A stretch of DNA of 64,000 nucleotides from Prado023 sp963697345 (GTDB lineage: Bacteria; Actinomycetota; Actinomycetes; S36-B12; CAIYMF01): NCBI GenBank assembly GCA_963697345.1, contig CAVONS010000018.1, forward strand, positions 34,619 to 98,618, written 5' to 3'. The notes beneath the pieces were generated by a model that was not told the origin of the DNA, searched no databases, and was given only the letters and a program-made list of their open reading frames with translations. Below are positions 1 to 12,063 of this stretch, piece after piece (positions within the stretch are counted from its first letter, which is position 1; each line of letters starts with the position of its first letter). The position numbers and the translations under genes were made by a program.

Positions 1-1431
<1,431 letters not shown>

Positions 1432-1486
1432 CCCCGGCTGGACCCGGCGACCGGGATGGCAGGTGGGGCCCGGCAGGAAGCGGCCC

Positions 1487-1492
1487 TAGCAT
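1487..1492 (+). promoter_or_regulatory. -10 element of pmt (leaderless)
   Basis: TAGCAT ends 6 nt before the GTG start and no Shine-Dalgarno is present. This fits a leaderless transcript beginning at the start codon. No clear -35 is visible. Confidence 0.5.
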
Positions 1493-1498
1493 TGCCGC

Positions 1499-3067
1499 GT
1501 GTCCGTCCTGCTGGAGTCGCCTGCCCCTGAGGCCCGCGTCCCCATCCCGAGGGCGCCCCTGAGCCGGTCGATGCCTTCGCACGGGGTACGGGGCTGGATC
1601 GGGCCGATACTCGTCACGGCCCTGGCCGCGGTCCTCCGCTTCGTCAACCTGGGCCGACCCGACGCGATCATCTTCGACGAGACGTACTACGTGAAGGATG
1701 CTCTCGCCCTGCTCCGGTTCGGGTACGAGCGCAAGGCCGTCGACGGCGCCGATGACATGATCCTGGCGCAGGACGCCCCCTGGGATCAGCTCGACATCTT
1801 CGCCTCCGACCCCTCCTTCGTCGTGCACCCCCCGCTGGGCAAGTGGGTGATCGCGGTCGGTGAGTGGGCCTTCGGGGTGGTTCCGTTCGGCTGGCGGTTC
1901 GGCGTGGCGGTGCTCGGCACCCTCACTGTCCTGATGACCGCCCGGATCATCCGCCGGCTGACCCGTTCCGATGTGGTGGGTACCGTGGCGGGCCTCCTGG
2001 TCGCGCTGGATGGCCTGCACATCGTGATGAGCCGCTCGGGCCTGCTGGACATGAGCCTGCTGTTCTTCGTCCTTGCCGCGTTCGGCCTGCTGCTGCTCGA
2101 CCGGGATGCCGCTCGACGCCGGGCGCAGGTGTGGCGGGACCGCTGGGAGGACAATCCGATCGTCCTCGGACCGCGCTTGGGTGCCCGGCCCTGGCGGATC
2201 GCCGCCGGTGTGGCCCTGGGCCTGGCGTGTGGGGTCAAGTGGAGTGGTCTCTGGTACGTCGCCCTGTTCGGGCTCCTCACCGTCTACTGGGACCTTCAGC
2301 TGCGGCGCGAACTGGGCGCAACTCGCCCCGTCACCGCGGTGCTGACCCGCGATGCGCTCCCCGCGTTCGTGAGCATCGTGGGGGTCGGCCTCCTGGCCTA
2401 TCTCACGACGTGGACGGGCTGGTTGATCACCGATGGCGGCTATGACCGCGACTGGGCTGCCGCACATCCCGGGCTGCCGTTCATCCCCGATGCACTGCGC
2501 TCCCTGGCTGAGTACCACCGAGCCGCCTGGACGTTCCATGTGGGCCTGGACTCACCACACGCCTACAAGTCCAGCGCGTGGTCGTGGCCGGTCATGTCGC
2601 GCCCGACGTCCTTCCACTACGAGGCACCGGAGGGCGCGTGCGGGGCAGACCGCTGCTCCGAGGAGGTTCTGGCACTGGGCAACCCGATCATCTGGTGGGC
2701 GGGCCTGCTCGCGATCGCGCACAACGCCTGGCGCGCGGTGGCCGGGCGCGACTGGCGCAGCAGCGCCCTGCTCGTGGCCTACCTGGCCGGGTGGGTCCCG
2801 TGGCTGGTGTTCCACGGGCGCACGATCTTCACGTTCTACGCCGTCCTGCTGGTTCCATTCCTCGCGGGCATGCTGGCCATCTCGCTGGCAAGCCTGGCCG
2901 GGGGCCCGGATGCCAGTGCCCCGCGCCGGCAGTGGGGCATCGCGGCCGCAGGCGCCTTCCTCCTCCTCGTGGTGGTCGCGACCTGGTTCTTCCTGCCCAT
3001 CTGGACCGGCGAGGTGATCCCGTTCTCGCAGTGGGACCTGCGGATGTGGATGCCGACCTGGGTGTGA
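1499..3067 (+). CDS. pmt: Protein O-mannosyltransferase (GT39 family)
   Basis: This is an integral membrane enzyme that transfers mannose from polyprenyl-phosphate-mannose to Ser/Thr of exported proteins. The 522-residue product has the GT39 hallmark DE pair (FDETYY, residues 59-64) at the start of the first extracytoplasmic loop, followed by many hydrophobic segments. A later HVGLDSPHAYKS-type loop and a WPVMSRP motif match actinobacterial PMTs such as Rv1002c. The GTG start was chosen because TAGCAT sits 6 nt upstream; an in-frame ATG at 1571 is the alternative. It converges on rsmI, leaving only 3 nt between the stop codons, the same neighbour pair as in M. tuberculosis. Confidence 0.93.
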   Translation: MSVLLESPAPEARVPIPRAPLSRSMPSHGVRGWIGPILVTALAAVLRFVNLGRPDAIIFDETYYVKDALALLRFGYERKAVDGADDMILAQDAPWDQLDIFASDPSFVVHPPLGKWVIAVGEWAFGVVPFGWRFGVAVLGTLTVLMTARIIRRLTRSDVVGTVAGLLVALDGLHIVMSRSGLLDMSLLFFVLAAFGLLLLDRDAARRRAQVWRDRWEDNPIVLGPRLGARPWRIAAGVALGLACGVKWSGLWYVALFGLLTVYWDLQLRRELGATRPVTAVLTRDALPAFVSIVGVGLLAYLTTWTGWLITDGGYDRDWAAAHPGLPFIPDALRSLAEYHRAAWTFHVGLDSPHAYKSSAWSWPVMSRPTSFHYEAPEGACGADRCSEEVLALGNPIIWWAGLLAIAHNAWRAVAGRDWRSSALLVAYLAGWVPWLVFHGRTIFTFYAVLLVPFLAGMLAISLASLAGGPDASAPRRQWGIAAAGAFLLLVVVATWFFLPIWTGEVIPFSQWDLRMWMPTWV

Positions 3068-3070
3068 GGC

Positions 3071-3943
3071 TCAGTGCGGCTTGTGCGCCACGACCGCATC
3101 GAAGACCGAACGCTTCGGGGTCCCGGTGATCTGGGCAACCATGGCGATGGCCTCCTTGCGCCCCACCCCTTGGTCCTCGAGGGCCGCGACCCGCGCCGCG
3201 AGACCGGCCACGTCGGGGCCGCTTTGGTCGGCTGCGGGGGCGCCCTGCACCACCAGCGTGATCTCACCCCGCACCCCCTCTTCGGCCCACCTGCTCAGGG
3301 CGCCCAGGGAGTCACGCACGATCTCCTCGTAGGTCTTGGACAGCTCCCGGCAGACCGCTGCCGGTCGGTCGGCGCCGAAGGCCCCAGCCATCTCGACCAG
3401 TGTGGCCGCGAGCCGCCGTGGTGACTCGAAGTAGACCTGGGTGCGCGGCTCGTCGGCCATCTCGGCCAGGCGGACCCGGCGCTCGGCCGGTCGGCGCGGG
3501 ACGAAGCCCTCGAACGTGAACCGGTCGCAGGGGAGTCCGGACACCGCCAGGGCCGTGGTCACCGCCGACGGACCGGGGATGGAGGTCACCCGGTGGCCCG
3601 CATCCAGTGCAGCCCGCGCCGCGCGGTAGCCCGGATCGCTGACCGAGGGCATGCCCGCGTCGGTGACCAGCGCCACCGTCCCGCCCGCACCCAGGACGTC
3701 GAGCAGCCGGGGCAACCGCTCGCGTTCCACGTCCTCATAGAAGGACACGACCGGACCCTCCCGGCGCACGCCCAGGTCTGACATGAGCCGCCGGAGCCGC
3801 CGGGTGTCCTCGGCGGCCACGAGGTCCGCCGAGGCGAGGATCTCCACGAGGCGCGATGAGGCATCGGCCGGGTTGCCCAGCGGGGAGCCGGCCAGGACCA
3901 GGACCCCCTGGCCGGTCCGGTCGTGCACAGCACCGTCGGTCAT
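3071..3943 (-). CDS. rsmI: 16S rRNA (cytidine-1402-2'-O)-methyltransferase RsmI
   Basis: This SAM-dependent tetrapyrrole-methylase-fold enzyme methylates the 2'-O of C1402 in 16S rRNA. The 290-residue product shows the family motifs in order: LAGSPLGNPAD near the N-terminus, AAEDTRR, DAGMPSVSDPG, SGLPCDRFTFEGF and ESPRRL. The start at 3943 gives the normal RsmI N-terminus. In-frame starts at 3985 and 4036 would add a charged extension and run close to the metG promoter, so they are less likely. It is convergent with pmt and divergent from metG with about 106 nt between starts. Confidence 0.94.
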   Translation of the reverse strand: MTDGAVHDRTGQGVLVLAGSPLGNPADASSRLVEILASADLVAAEDTRRLRRLMSDLGVRREGPVVSFYEDVERERLPRLLDVLGAGGTVALVTDAGMPSVSDPGYRAARAALDAGHRVTSIPGPSAVTTALAVSGLPCDRFTFEGFVPRRPAERRVRLAEMADEPRTQVYFESPRRLAATLVEMAGAFGADRPAAVCRELSKTYEEIVRDSLGALSRWAEEGVRGEITLVVQGAPAADQSGPDVAGLAARVAALEDQGVGRKEAIAMVAQITGTPKRSVFDAVVAHKPH

Positions 3944-4037
3944 CTCGGCGGGCTGATCGGCGGGCGGACGATCCTCGGCGGGCATGTGCCCATCGTGCCG
4001 CACCGGACGATCGAGGAGGCGGTGCTCCGCGCCCAAC

Positions 4038-4043
4038 TAGAAT
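4038..4043 (+). promoter_or_regulatory. -10 element of metG (leaderless)
   Basis: TAGAAT ends 6 nt before the ATG of metG and no Shine-Dalgarno lies between. Transcription probably starts at the initiation codon. Confidence 0.55.
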
Positions 4044-4049
4044 CTCCCC

Positions 4050-5669
4050 ATGAGCCCGACCGGCAAGGCCTTCTACGTCACCACACCCATCTACTACGTC
4101 AACGACGCCCCGCACATCGGCCACGCCTACACCACGGTGGCCGCCGACACGATCTGCCGGTGGCACCGCCAGCGCGGCGAGTCGGTGTGGTTCCTCACCG
4201 GTACCGACGAGCACGGGGAGAAGGTCCTGCGGACCGCCGAGGCCGCGGGTGTGACCCCCCAGGAGTGGGCCGACCGGCTCGTGGCCGAGCACTGGAAGCC
4301 GGTCCTGGCCACCCTCGACGTCGCCAATGACGACTTCATCCGGACCACGGAGCGGCGCCACGAGGTGAGGGTCCAGAAGTTCCTGACCCGGCTCAAGGAC
4401 GCCGGGCACATCTACTCCGGCGACTACGAGGGCCCGTACTGCGTGGGCTGCGAGGAGTTCAAGCTGGCCGGGGACCTGCTCCCGGGCACCGGGGAGTTCG
4501 AGGGGCAGATGCTGTGCCCGGTCCACAGCCGCCCCGTGGAGATCGTGTCGGAGACGAACTGGTTCTTCCGGCTCTCCGCCTTCGCCGACCCCCTGCTGGC
4601 TCATTACGAGCAGCACCCGGGTGCTGTGGCCCCGACCAGCGCGTACAACGAGGTCACGTCCTTCATCCGAGGTGGCCTGCAGGACCTGTCGATCTCCAGG
4701 TCGAGCTTCGACTGGGGCATCCCGGTCCCGTGGGACACCTCGCAGGTGGTCTACGTGTGGTTCGACGCGCTGCTCAACTACGCGACCGCCGTCGGACTCG
4801 GCGACGAGGAGCCGATGCCCGGTGCGGCCACCTTCGCCTCGACCTGGCCCGCCGACATCCATCTGGTGGGCAAGGACATCCTGCGCTTCCATGCCGTGAT
4901 CTGGCCGGCGATGCTCATGGCAGCGGGGCTGCCCCTGCCGGGCCAGGTCTACGCCCACGGATGGCTGCTCGTCGGCGGCGAGAAGATGAGCAAGTCCAAG
5001 CTGACCGGCATCGCCCCCGAGCAGATCATCGACCACTTCGGCGTCGACGCCTTCCGGTACTACTTCCTGCGTGCGATCCAGTTCGGCCAGGACGGCTCGT
5101 TCTCGTGGGAGGACATGTCCGTTCGCTACACCGCCGAGCTCGCCAACGGCCTGGGCAACCTCGCGTCCCGGGCCACGGCGATGGTCGGCAAGTACTTCGA
5201 CGGGGTGCTGCCGGCGCCGGCGGCCTCCGCGAATGCCGACCTGGCACTGGCCGATGCGCTGCTCACCGCCGTCCAGGACGCGGACCGTGCGTACTCCAAG
5301 CTGGACTTCACCGCCGGGATCGGCGCGGTCAAGGTGTTCGTCGACGCCGTGAACCTGTACGTGACCGAGCAGGAGCCGTGGGTGCTGGCCAAGCGTGCCG
5401 ACGAGGACCCGGTCGCCAGGGAGCGCCTGGCCACCGTCCTGTACACGACGTGTGAGGCGCTGCGGGCCATCGCCGTCCTGCACAACAGCGTGATGCCCCG
5501 CGCGATGGGCACCCTGTGGGAGTCGATCGGCGCAGCCGAGGGCCTCGGCCCGATCGCCGACCAGAGGATCGCCGACGTGAGTCGTTGGGGCCAGCTGCCA
5601 CCCGGGGTGCGGGTCACGAAGGGTGCCGCCCTGTTCCCCCGGCTGCCCGAGGAGCCGGCCGGTGCCTGA
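4050..5669 (+). CDS. metG: Methionyl-tRNA synthetase
   Basis: This class I synthetase charges tRNA-Met and initiator tRNA. The 539-residue protein has an exact HIGH motif at residues 22-25 and a KMSKS loop near residue 312. The connective-peptide domain has the CxxC-type cysteines (YCVGC and a later CPVH). The length matches the actinobacterial MetS form without a C-terminal tRNA-binding extension. The ATG at 4050 is supported by a -10 box 6 nt upstream. It begins a tightly packed metG-tatD-rsmA-ispE block; tatD overlaps its 3' end by 8 nt. Confidence 0.97.
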   Translation: MSPTGKAFYVTTPIYYVNDAPHIGHAYTTVAADTICRWHRQRGESVWFLTGTDEHGEKVLRTAEAAGVTPQEWADRLVAEHWKPVLATLDVANDDFIRTTERRHEVRVQKFLTRLKDAGHIYSGDYEGPYCVGCEEFKLAGDLLPGTGEFEGQMLCPVHSRPVEIVSETNWFFRLSAFADPLLAHYEQHPGAVAPTSAYNEVTSFIRGGLQDLSISRSSFDWGIPVPWDTSQVVYVWFDALLNYATAVGLGDEEPMPGAATFASTWPADIHLVGKDILRFHAVIWPAMLMAAGLPLPGQVYAHGWLLVGGEKMSKSKLTGIAPEQIIDHFGVDAFRYYFLRAIQFGQDGSFSWEDMSVRYTAELANGLGNLASRATAMVGKYFDGVLPAPAASANADLALADALLTAVQDADRAYSKLDFTAGIGAVKVFVDAVNLYVTEQEPWVLAKRADEDPVARERLATVLYTTCEALRAIAVLHNSVMPRAMGTLWESIGAAEGLGPIADQRIADVSRWGQLPPGVRVTKGAALFPRLPEEPAGA

Positions 5670-6531
5670 TCCCCAGGGCTCGCAGAAGCGGCCCCCGCTG
5701 CCCGAGCCGCTGCCCCGACCGGTCATCGACTCGCACTGCCACATCGACATGCGTGGCCAGGACGAGGAGGCGCTGAGCCCTGCCCAGGCGGCATCCAGCG
5801 CCGAGTCGGTCAACGTGACCGGGATCGTGCAGGTGGGGTGTTCCATCCGGGACCTCGCCACGGCGGTGGCCATGGCCGAGGAGCACCCGAGCATCGTCGC
5901 AGCCATCGGAATCCACCCCAATGAGTCTCCGCGCCTGGCGGCCAGGGGAGAGCTGGACGCAGCACTGGCGACCGTGGAGGAGCTGGCTGCGGGCTCCGAC
6001 CGGGTCCGTGGGATCGGGGAGACCGGGATGGACTTCTTCCGGACCCGCGAGCCCGACGGGCACGTGGTTCAGGAGCAGGCGTTCCGGGCGCACATCGACA
6101 TCGCCCGACGGCTGGGGCGGGCCCTGGTGATCCACGACCGTGACTCGCATGAGGCCGTGATCCGGATCCTGCTCGACGAGCTTGCTGGTGCGGGGCTGCC
6201 CGAGGCCGTGGTGTTCCACTGCTTCTCCGGCGACGCCGCCATGGCCGAGATCGCCGCCGAGCAGGGGTGGTACGTCTCCTTCGCCGGGACGGTGACGTTC
6301 ACGAACGCCCGTGACCTGCACGCCGCCGCGCTCGTGGTCCCGCGTGATCGGATCCTCGTGGAGACAGATGCACCCTTCCTCACCCCGACCCCGCACCGTG
6401 GCCGCGTGAACGCGAGCTACCTGGTGCCGCTGACGGTGCGCCGGTTGGCCGAGCTGCGGGGCGACGACCTCGAGCAGCTCTGCGACGACATCTACGCCAA
6501 CACGATCCGGGCATTCGGGGACTTCGAGTGA
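5662..6531 (+). CDS. tatD: TatD family metal-dependent hydrolase
   Basis: This TIM-barrel amidohydrolase-type nuclease is linked to 3'-5' DNA/RNA exonuclease activity in the TatD family. The metal-binding HxH is present as SHCHID. The GETGMDF glutamate, HDRDSHE, VFHCFSGD and ETDAPFLTP motifs follow in the standard order. The GTG at 5662 was chosen because an AGGAG lies about 7 nt upstream and it removes a non-homologous N-terminus. It overlaps the metG stop by 8 nt and rsmA by 4 nt (GTGA), so the three are translationally coupled. In M. tuberculosis rpfB sits between tatD and rsmA; it is absent here. Confidence 0.95.
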   Translation: MPDPQGSQKRPPLPEPLPRPVIDSHCHIDMRGQDEEALSPAQAASSAESVNVTGIVQVGCSIRDLATAVAMAEEHPSIVAAIGIHPNESPRLAARGELDAALATVEELAAGSDRVRGIGETGMDFFRTREPDGHVVQEQAFRAHIDIARRLGRALVIHDRDSHEAVIRILLDELAGAGLPEAVVFHCFSGDAAMAEIAAEQGWYVSFAGTVTFTNARDLHAAALVVPRDRILVETDAPFLTPTPHRGRVNASYLVPLTVRRLAELRGDDLEQLCDDIYANTIRAFGDFE

Positions 6532-7385
6532 CCGAGCGGGCTGCACTGCTCGGGCCGGCCGAGGTGCGCGCCCTGGCCGAGCAGCTCGACCTGCACCCGA
6601 CCAAGACGTTGGGCCAGAACTTCGTCATCGACGCCAACACGGTCCGGCGGATCGTCCGGGTGGCCGGCGTGGGCGCGCACGACACCGTGCTGGAGGTCGG
6701 CCCCGGGCTCGGTTCGTTGACCCTGGCGCTTCTGGAGCAGGTGCAGCACGTCGTGGCCGTCGAGGTGGATCCCGTGCTGGCTGCCCAGCTGCCCGACACC
6801 GTGGCCCACCGCGCCCCGGAGCTGGCCGACTCGCTGACGGTGGTGCTCGCCGATGCCCTGCGCATCTCGGAGCTGCCGGTTGCCCCGACGGCCCTGGTCG
6901 CCAACCTGCCCTACAACATCAGCGTCCCGGTGCTGCTGCACCTGCTCGCGCAGTTCCCAACGGTCGAGCGTGCCCTGGTCATGGTCCAGCTGGAGGTGGC
7001 CCAACGGTTGGCCGCCCCGCCGGGGTCGCGCGTCTACGGTGTGCCCTCGGTCAAGGCCCGGTGGTTCGCCGACGTCAAGCAGGCCGGGCATGTGGGGCGC
7101 AGCGTCTTCTGGCCGGTGCCCAACGTGGACTCCGGGCTCGTGGAGCTGGTGCGCACCAACCCCCCGCGGGAGGACGTCACTCGGCTCGAGGTGTTCGCGG
7201 TGATCGATGCGGCCTTCGCCCAGCGCCGCAAGATGCTGCGCTCGGCGCTGTCCGGCTGGGCCGGGAGCCACGACCGTGCGATCCGGATCCTCGAGGCCGC
7301 GGGTGTGGACCCGACAGCGCGCGGCGAGGCCCTCGACGTGGGCCAGTTCGCAGCAGTCGCTGCGGCCGCCGGGCAACTACCCTGA
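6528..7385 (+). CDS. rsmA: 16S rRNA (A1518/A1519-N6)-dimethyltransferase
   Basis: KsgA/RsmA dimethylates two adjacent adenosines in helix 45 of 16S rRNA late in 30S assembly. The 285-residue product carries the entry motif LGQNFVID, the SAM-binding VLEVGPGLGSLT and the catalytic NLPYNIS motif (NLPY type). The GTG start overlaps the tatD stop (GTGA), implying translational coupling. Its 3' end carries the predicted -10 box for ispE. Confidence 0.97.
   Translation: MTERAALLGPAEVRALAEQLDLHPTKTLGQNFVIDANTVRRIVRVAGVGAHDTVLEVGPGLGSLTLALLEQVQHVVAVEVDPVLAAQLPDTVAHRAPELADSLTVVLADALRISELPVAPTALVANLPYNISVPVLLHLLAQFPTVERALVMVQLEVAQRLAAPPGSRVYGVPSVKARWFADVKQAGHVGRSVFWPVPNVDSGLVELVRTNPPREDVTRLEVFAVIDAAFAQRRKMLRSALSGWAGSHDRAIRILEAAGVDPTARGEALDVGQFAAVAAAAGQLP
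7378..7383 (+). promoter_or_regulatory. -10 element of ispE (leaderless)
   Basis: TACCCT overlaps the rsmA stop codon and ends 7 nt before the GTG of ispE, with no Shine-Dalgarno between. ispE could therefore be transcribed independently as well as by readthrough. Confidence 0.4.
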
Positions 7386-7390
7386 ACCCC

Positions 7391-8317
7391 GTGAGTACCT
7401 TCGTCACGGCCCGCGCCCCGGGCAAGGTGAACATCCAGCTGTCCGTGGGCGGGGTGCGTGATGACGGCTTCCACCCGCTGGCCAGTGTCTTCCACGCCGT
7501 GGCGATGTACGAGGAGGTCACGGCTGCGGCTGGCGAGCCGGGGTCGGGGATCGTCATCGATGAGGTGACGGGGCTGCAGGCCGACGAGGTGCCCCGTGAC
7601 AGCAGCAACCTGGTCTGGCGGGCGGCCGAGCGCCTGGCGGCCGAGCTCGGAGCCCCGGCGCCGGACGTGCGCTTCTCGATCATCAAGGGCGTCCCGGTGG
7701 CTGGCGGCATGGCCGGTGGCTCGGCCGACTGCGCGGCTGCCCTGGTGGCGCTCAACGACCTCTGGGGCGCTGAACTGGGCCGGGACGACCTGGCCAGGGT
7801 CGGCCTCGACCTGGGATCCGACGTGCCGTTCGCCCTCATGGGGGGTACCGCGCTGGGCCTCGGTCGTGGCGAACTGCTCAGCCCGCTGATGGCCCGTGGC
7901 ACGTTCCACTGGGTCTTCGCCACGGCCACCCAGGGCCTGTCCACCCCGGCTGTCTACTCGGCGTTCGACCGGCTGGTGCAGGGCCGGCTCGTCCCCGAGC
8001 CGCAGGCGGATGCGGCGATCGGCGCGGCGCTCATCGCCGGCGACGCCGCTGCCCTGGGCAGGGTCCTGCACAACGACCTCCAGGAGCCGGCGCTGACGTT
8101 GCGTCCGACCCTGCGCGACGTCCTCGAGACCGGCAGCGCCGCGGGCGCCCTGGGCGGCATCGTGTCGGGGTCCGGGCCGACAGTGGCGTTCCTCGTTGCA
8201 GATGAGGTGGTTGCCACCGCGGTCAGCGCTGCCGTCGCCGGGCTCGAGCAGGTGCACGAGTGCTTCACGACCAGCGGGCCGGCGCCGGGCGCGCGAGTGG
8301 TCCGCCGAGGGCCGTAG
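7391..8317 (+). CDS. ispE: 4-diphosphocytidyl-2-C-methyl-D-erythritol kinase
   Basis: This GHMP kinase phosphorylates CDP-ME in the non-mevalonate (MEP) isoprenoid pathway; ispH, the last enzyme of the pathway, is at 55.5 kb. The 308-residue product begins with the ARAPGKVN substrate motif. It has the glycine-rich ATP loop PVAGGMAGGSAD and a C-terminal GSGPTVAFL motif. The GTG at 7391 gives the normal family N-terminus. The rsmA-ispE adjacency is conserved in Actinobacteria. Confidence 0.96.
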   Translation: MSTFVTARAPGKVNIQLSVGGVRDDGFHPLASVFHAVAMYEEVTAAAGEPGSGIVIDEVTGLQADEVPRDSSNLVWRAAERLAAELGAPAPDVRFSIIKGVPVAGGMAGGSADCAAALVALNDLWGAELGRDDLARVGLDLGSDVPFALMGGTALGLGRGELLSPLMARGTFHWVFATATQGLSTPAVYSAFDRLVQGRLVPEPQADAAIGAALIAGDAAALGRVLHNDLQEPALTLRPTLRDVLETGSAAGALGGIVSGSGPTVAFLVADEVVATAVSAAVAGLEQVHECFTTSGPAPGARVVRRGP

Positions 8318-8382
8318 CCCGGCCGTTGGGGCCGCAGCTCGGACCTGAACGGCCGGCCGGGTGCCGCCGTCGTGTGGGGTGC

Positions 8383-9351
8383 TCAGGCCAGCTCGGGGCC
8401 GGGGTCGGTGGTGATCGCGATCAGGTCCCCGGACAGTCGGGCCTGGCCGCTGCCTGCCGGGATGACCACACTCGTGCCCATGCCCAGCTCAACTGAACCG
8501 TCGTCCGTTGCCAGGGTCCCCGCGCCACCGATGACCGTCAGAACCCGGTATCCCGGCGTGCTCATCAGGCACTCCTCGCCGAGCAGCTCCCAGCGCTGGA
8601 CCTGGAACTGCGGGCAGTCGACCAGGACCCGTGTCCGCGCTCGAGGTCGGATCTGCTGCCACGGTCCGCCAGTTCGGGCCGCGGCAGGATCGTGTGTCGG
8701 GGACACCACCGAGAAGCCCTTGTCCACGTGGAGCTCGCGGCGCTGGCCGTCCAGGCCGACCCGATCGAAGTCATAGAGCCGGTAGGTGAGGTCGCTGCTC
8801 TGCTGGACCTCGTAGACCAGCATCCCGGGCCCGAGGGAGTGCACCTCACCGGCGGCCACCATGAAGAAGTCGTCCTGCTGCACCTTGACCCGCACGAGGT
8901 GGTCGCTGAGCGTGCCCTGGGCCAGCGCGTCGCGCAGGTCCTGGGCGCTGCCGGCTGTGTGTCCCAGGATCAGCTCGGCGTCGTCAGCACAGGAGACCAC
9001 CAACCAGCACTCGGCCTTGCCGCGTGGCTGGCCCTCGAGAGCCTGGGCCTGCCGGTCGTCGGGGTGGACCTGGACGGACAGCCAGTCCTGGGGGTCCAGG
9101 AACTTGCACAGGAGCGGGAAGTCGCCGTCCTCTGCGTGCCCGGTCACCAGCCCTGCCCGCCAGGCCTGGCGGAGGGTGAACCCCTCCGGGGCCCCCGAGC
9201 GGACGTGCCCACTCATCCCAGGCATCCCCGAGACGGCCCAGCACTCACCGATGACGCCGTCGGGGACCGAGGCTCCGAACCACTGGCGCAGGGTCGTTCC
9301 ACCCCAGAGCCGTTCGGCGAACACTGGCTCGATCACGAGGAGATCGGGCAC
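8383..9351 (-). CDS. manA: Mannose-6-phosphate isomerase, class I
   Basis: This zinc enzyme interconverts fructose-6-P and mannose-6-P, supplying mannose for GDP-mannose and polyprenyl-P-mannose, the donor for the PMT at 1.5 kb. The 322-residue protein is of the short Bacillus-type class I form. The N-terminal FAERLWGG, the metal-site QVHPDD and the GEVHSLGPG motif are present, followed by a cupin-like C-terminal part. The GTG start at 9351 has a strong GGAGGAA 5 nt upstream; longer in-frame starts encode unrelated sequence. It is monocistronic on the minus strand. Confidence 0.9.
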   Translation of the reverse strand: MPDLLVIEPVFAERLWGGTTLRQWFGASVPDGVIGECWAVSGMPGMSGHVRSGAPEGFTLRQAWRAGLVTGHAEDGDFPLLCKFLDPQDWLSVQVHPDDRQAQALEGQPRGKAECWLVVSCADDAELILGHTAGSAQDLRDALAQGTLSDHLVRVKVQQDDFFMVAAGEVHSLGPGMLVYEVQQSSDLTYRLYDFDRVGLDGQRRELHVDKGFSVVSPTHDPAAARTGGPWQQIRPRARTRVLVDCPQFQVQRWELLGEECLMSTPGYRVLTVIGGAGTLATDDGSVELGMGTSVVIPAGSGQARLSGDLIAITTDPGPELA

Positions 9352-9434
9352 GTGTTCCTCCCTCTGGTCTCGGCGCGGCCCGCAGTCGGATGTCGGCCGG
9401 ATGTCTGCCTGTGGAACTCTACCGGCGCGTGGGA

Positions 9435-9731
9435 CTAGCCCAGGATCATCGCGACCCAGGGCGCGAGGGAGATCAATCCGGTGGTCAGGTAGATCCAGAT
9501 CAGACGGCGGCGATGCGGTGGATGGGCGTTCCAGCGCATGGCGAAGCACAGGGGGAGCAGTGCCAACCATGCGAGCGCGGGGAAGAGGATGAGGATCAGG
9601 AACGGCGCCGAGTACATGATCGCCAGGAGGTAGAAGCCGGGGCGGTACTCGTCGTCACCAGATGCCTCATCGGGCCACGCGTAGTCCTGCGATTCCCGCG
9701 TCGACGGTTTCTCGTCCGGCCCAGTGCTCAC
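9435..9731 (-). CDS. Small membrane protein, unknown function
   Basis: A 98-residue product not assigned to a family. It has a polar acidic N-terminus (residues 1-30) and then two strongly hydrophobic stretches (about 32-62 and 76-97) separated by a basic loop (HPPHRRR), giving two or three membrane helices. The GTG start is supported by a TAGCGT -10 box upstream. It lies between manA and abcF, on the same strand as manA, with 83 nt to the manA start. Codon use is like its neighbours. Confidence 0.65.
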   Translation of the reverse strand: MSTGPDEKPSTRESQDYAWPDEASGDDEYRPGFYLLAIMYSAPFLILILFPALAWLALLPLCFAMRWNAHPPHRRRLIWIYLTTGLISLAPWVAMILG

Positions 9732-9739
9732 ATCACAGC

Positions 9740-9745
9740 ACGCTA
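9740..9745 (-). promoter_or_regulatory. -10 element of the small membrane protein gene
   Basis: On the minus strand TAGCGT ends 8 nt before the GTG at 9731 and no Shine-Dalgarno is present, so the mRNA would have a leader of 0-2 nt. Confidence 0.4.
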
Positions 9746-9867
9746 CCCTGACCGGCCGTCATGGACGGGCTGGAGGCCGGCCGCCTGCCCGACTGCGGTC
9801 CGACCTCGTGACCCTCGGCGCCGGGTCTCCGGTCGACTCGTCGTCCACCAGCGGGGCCACTCGACGT

Positions 9868-9873
9868 TAGCCT
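9868..9873 (+). promoter_or_regulatory. -10 element of the ABC-F gene
   Basis: TAGCCT ends 8 nt before the ATG at 9882. No ribosome-binding site is seen; a near-leaderless mRNA is likely. Confidence 0.45.
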
Positions 9874-9881
9874 TGGGCCCC

Positions 9882-11969
<2,088 letters not shown>

Positions 11970-11993
11970 CGGCCCTCGTGCTTCACTTCGGCG

Positions 11994-12042
11994 TTGGTGC
12001 TTCCGGTGGGACGGGAGCAGCGACCGCAAACGGAAGCACCAA
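11994..12042 (+). terminator. Inverted repeat between convergent genes, possible bidirectional terminator
   Basis: A perfect 12-bp inverted repeat (TTGGTGCTTCCG at 11994-12005 and its complement at 12031-12042) with a 25-nt loop lies between the ends of abcF and marR. The stem is strong but the loop is long and no U-tract follows. A terminator role is inferred from position. Confidence 0.45.
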
Positions 12043-12063
12043 GCGCGGTAGGGCGGGCGCGCG

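Noticed and set aside
3735..5921. Minus-strand open frame of 728 codons across metG/tatD
   Set aside because: Antisense shadow of metG and tatD; low-complexity composition and no domain.
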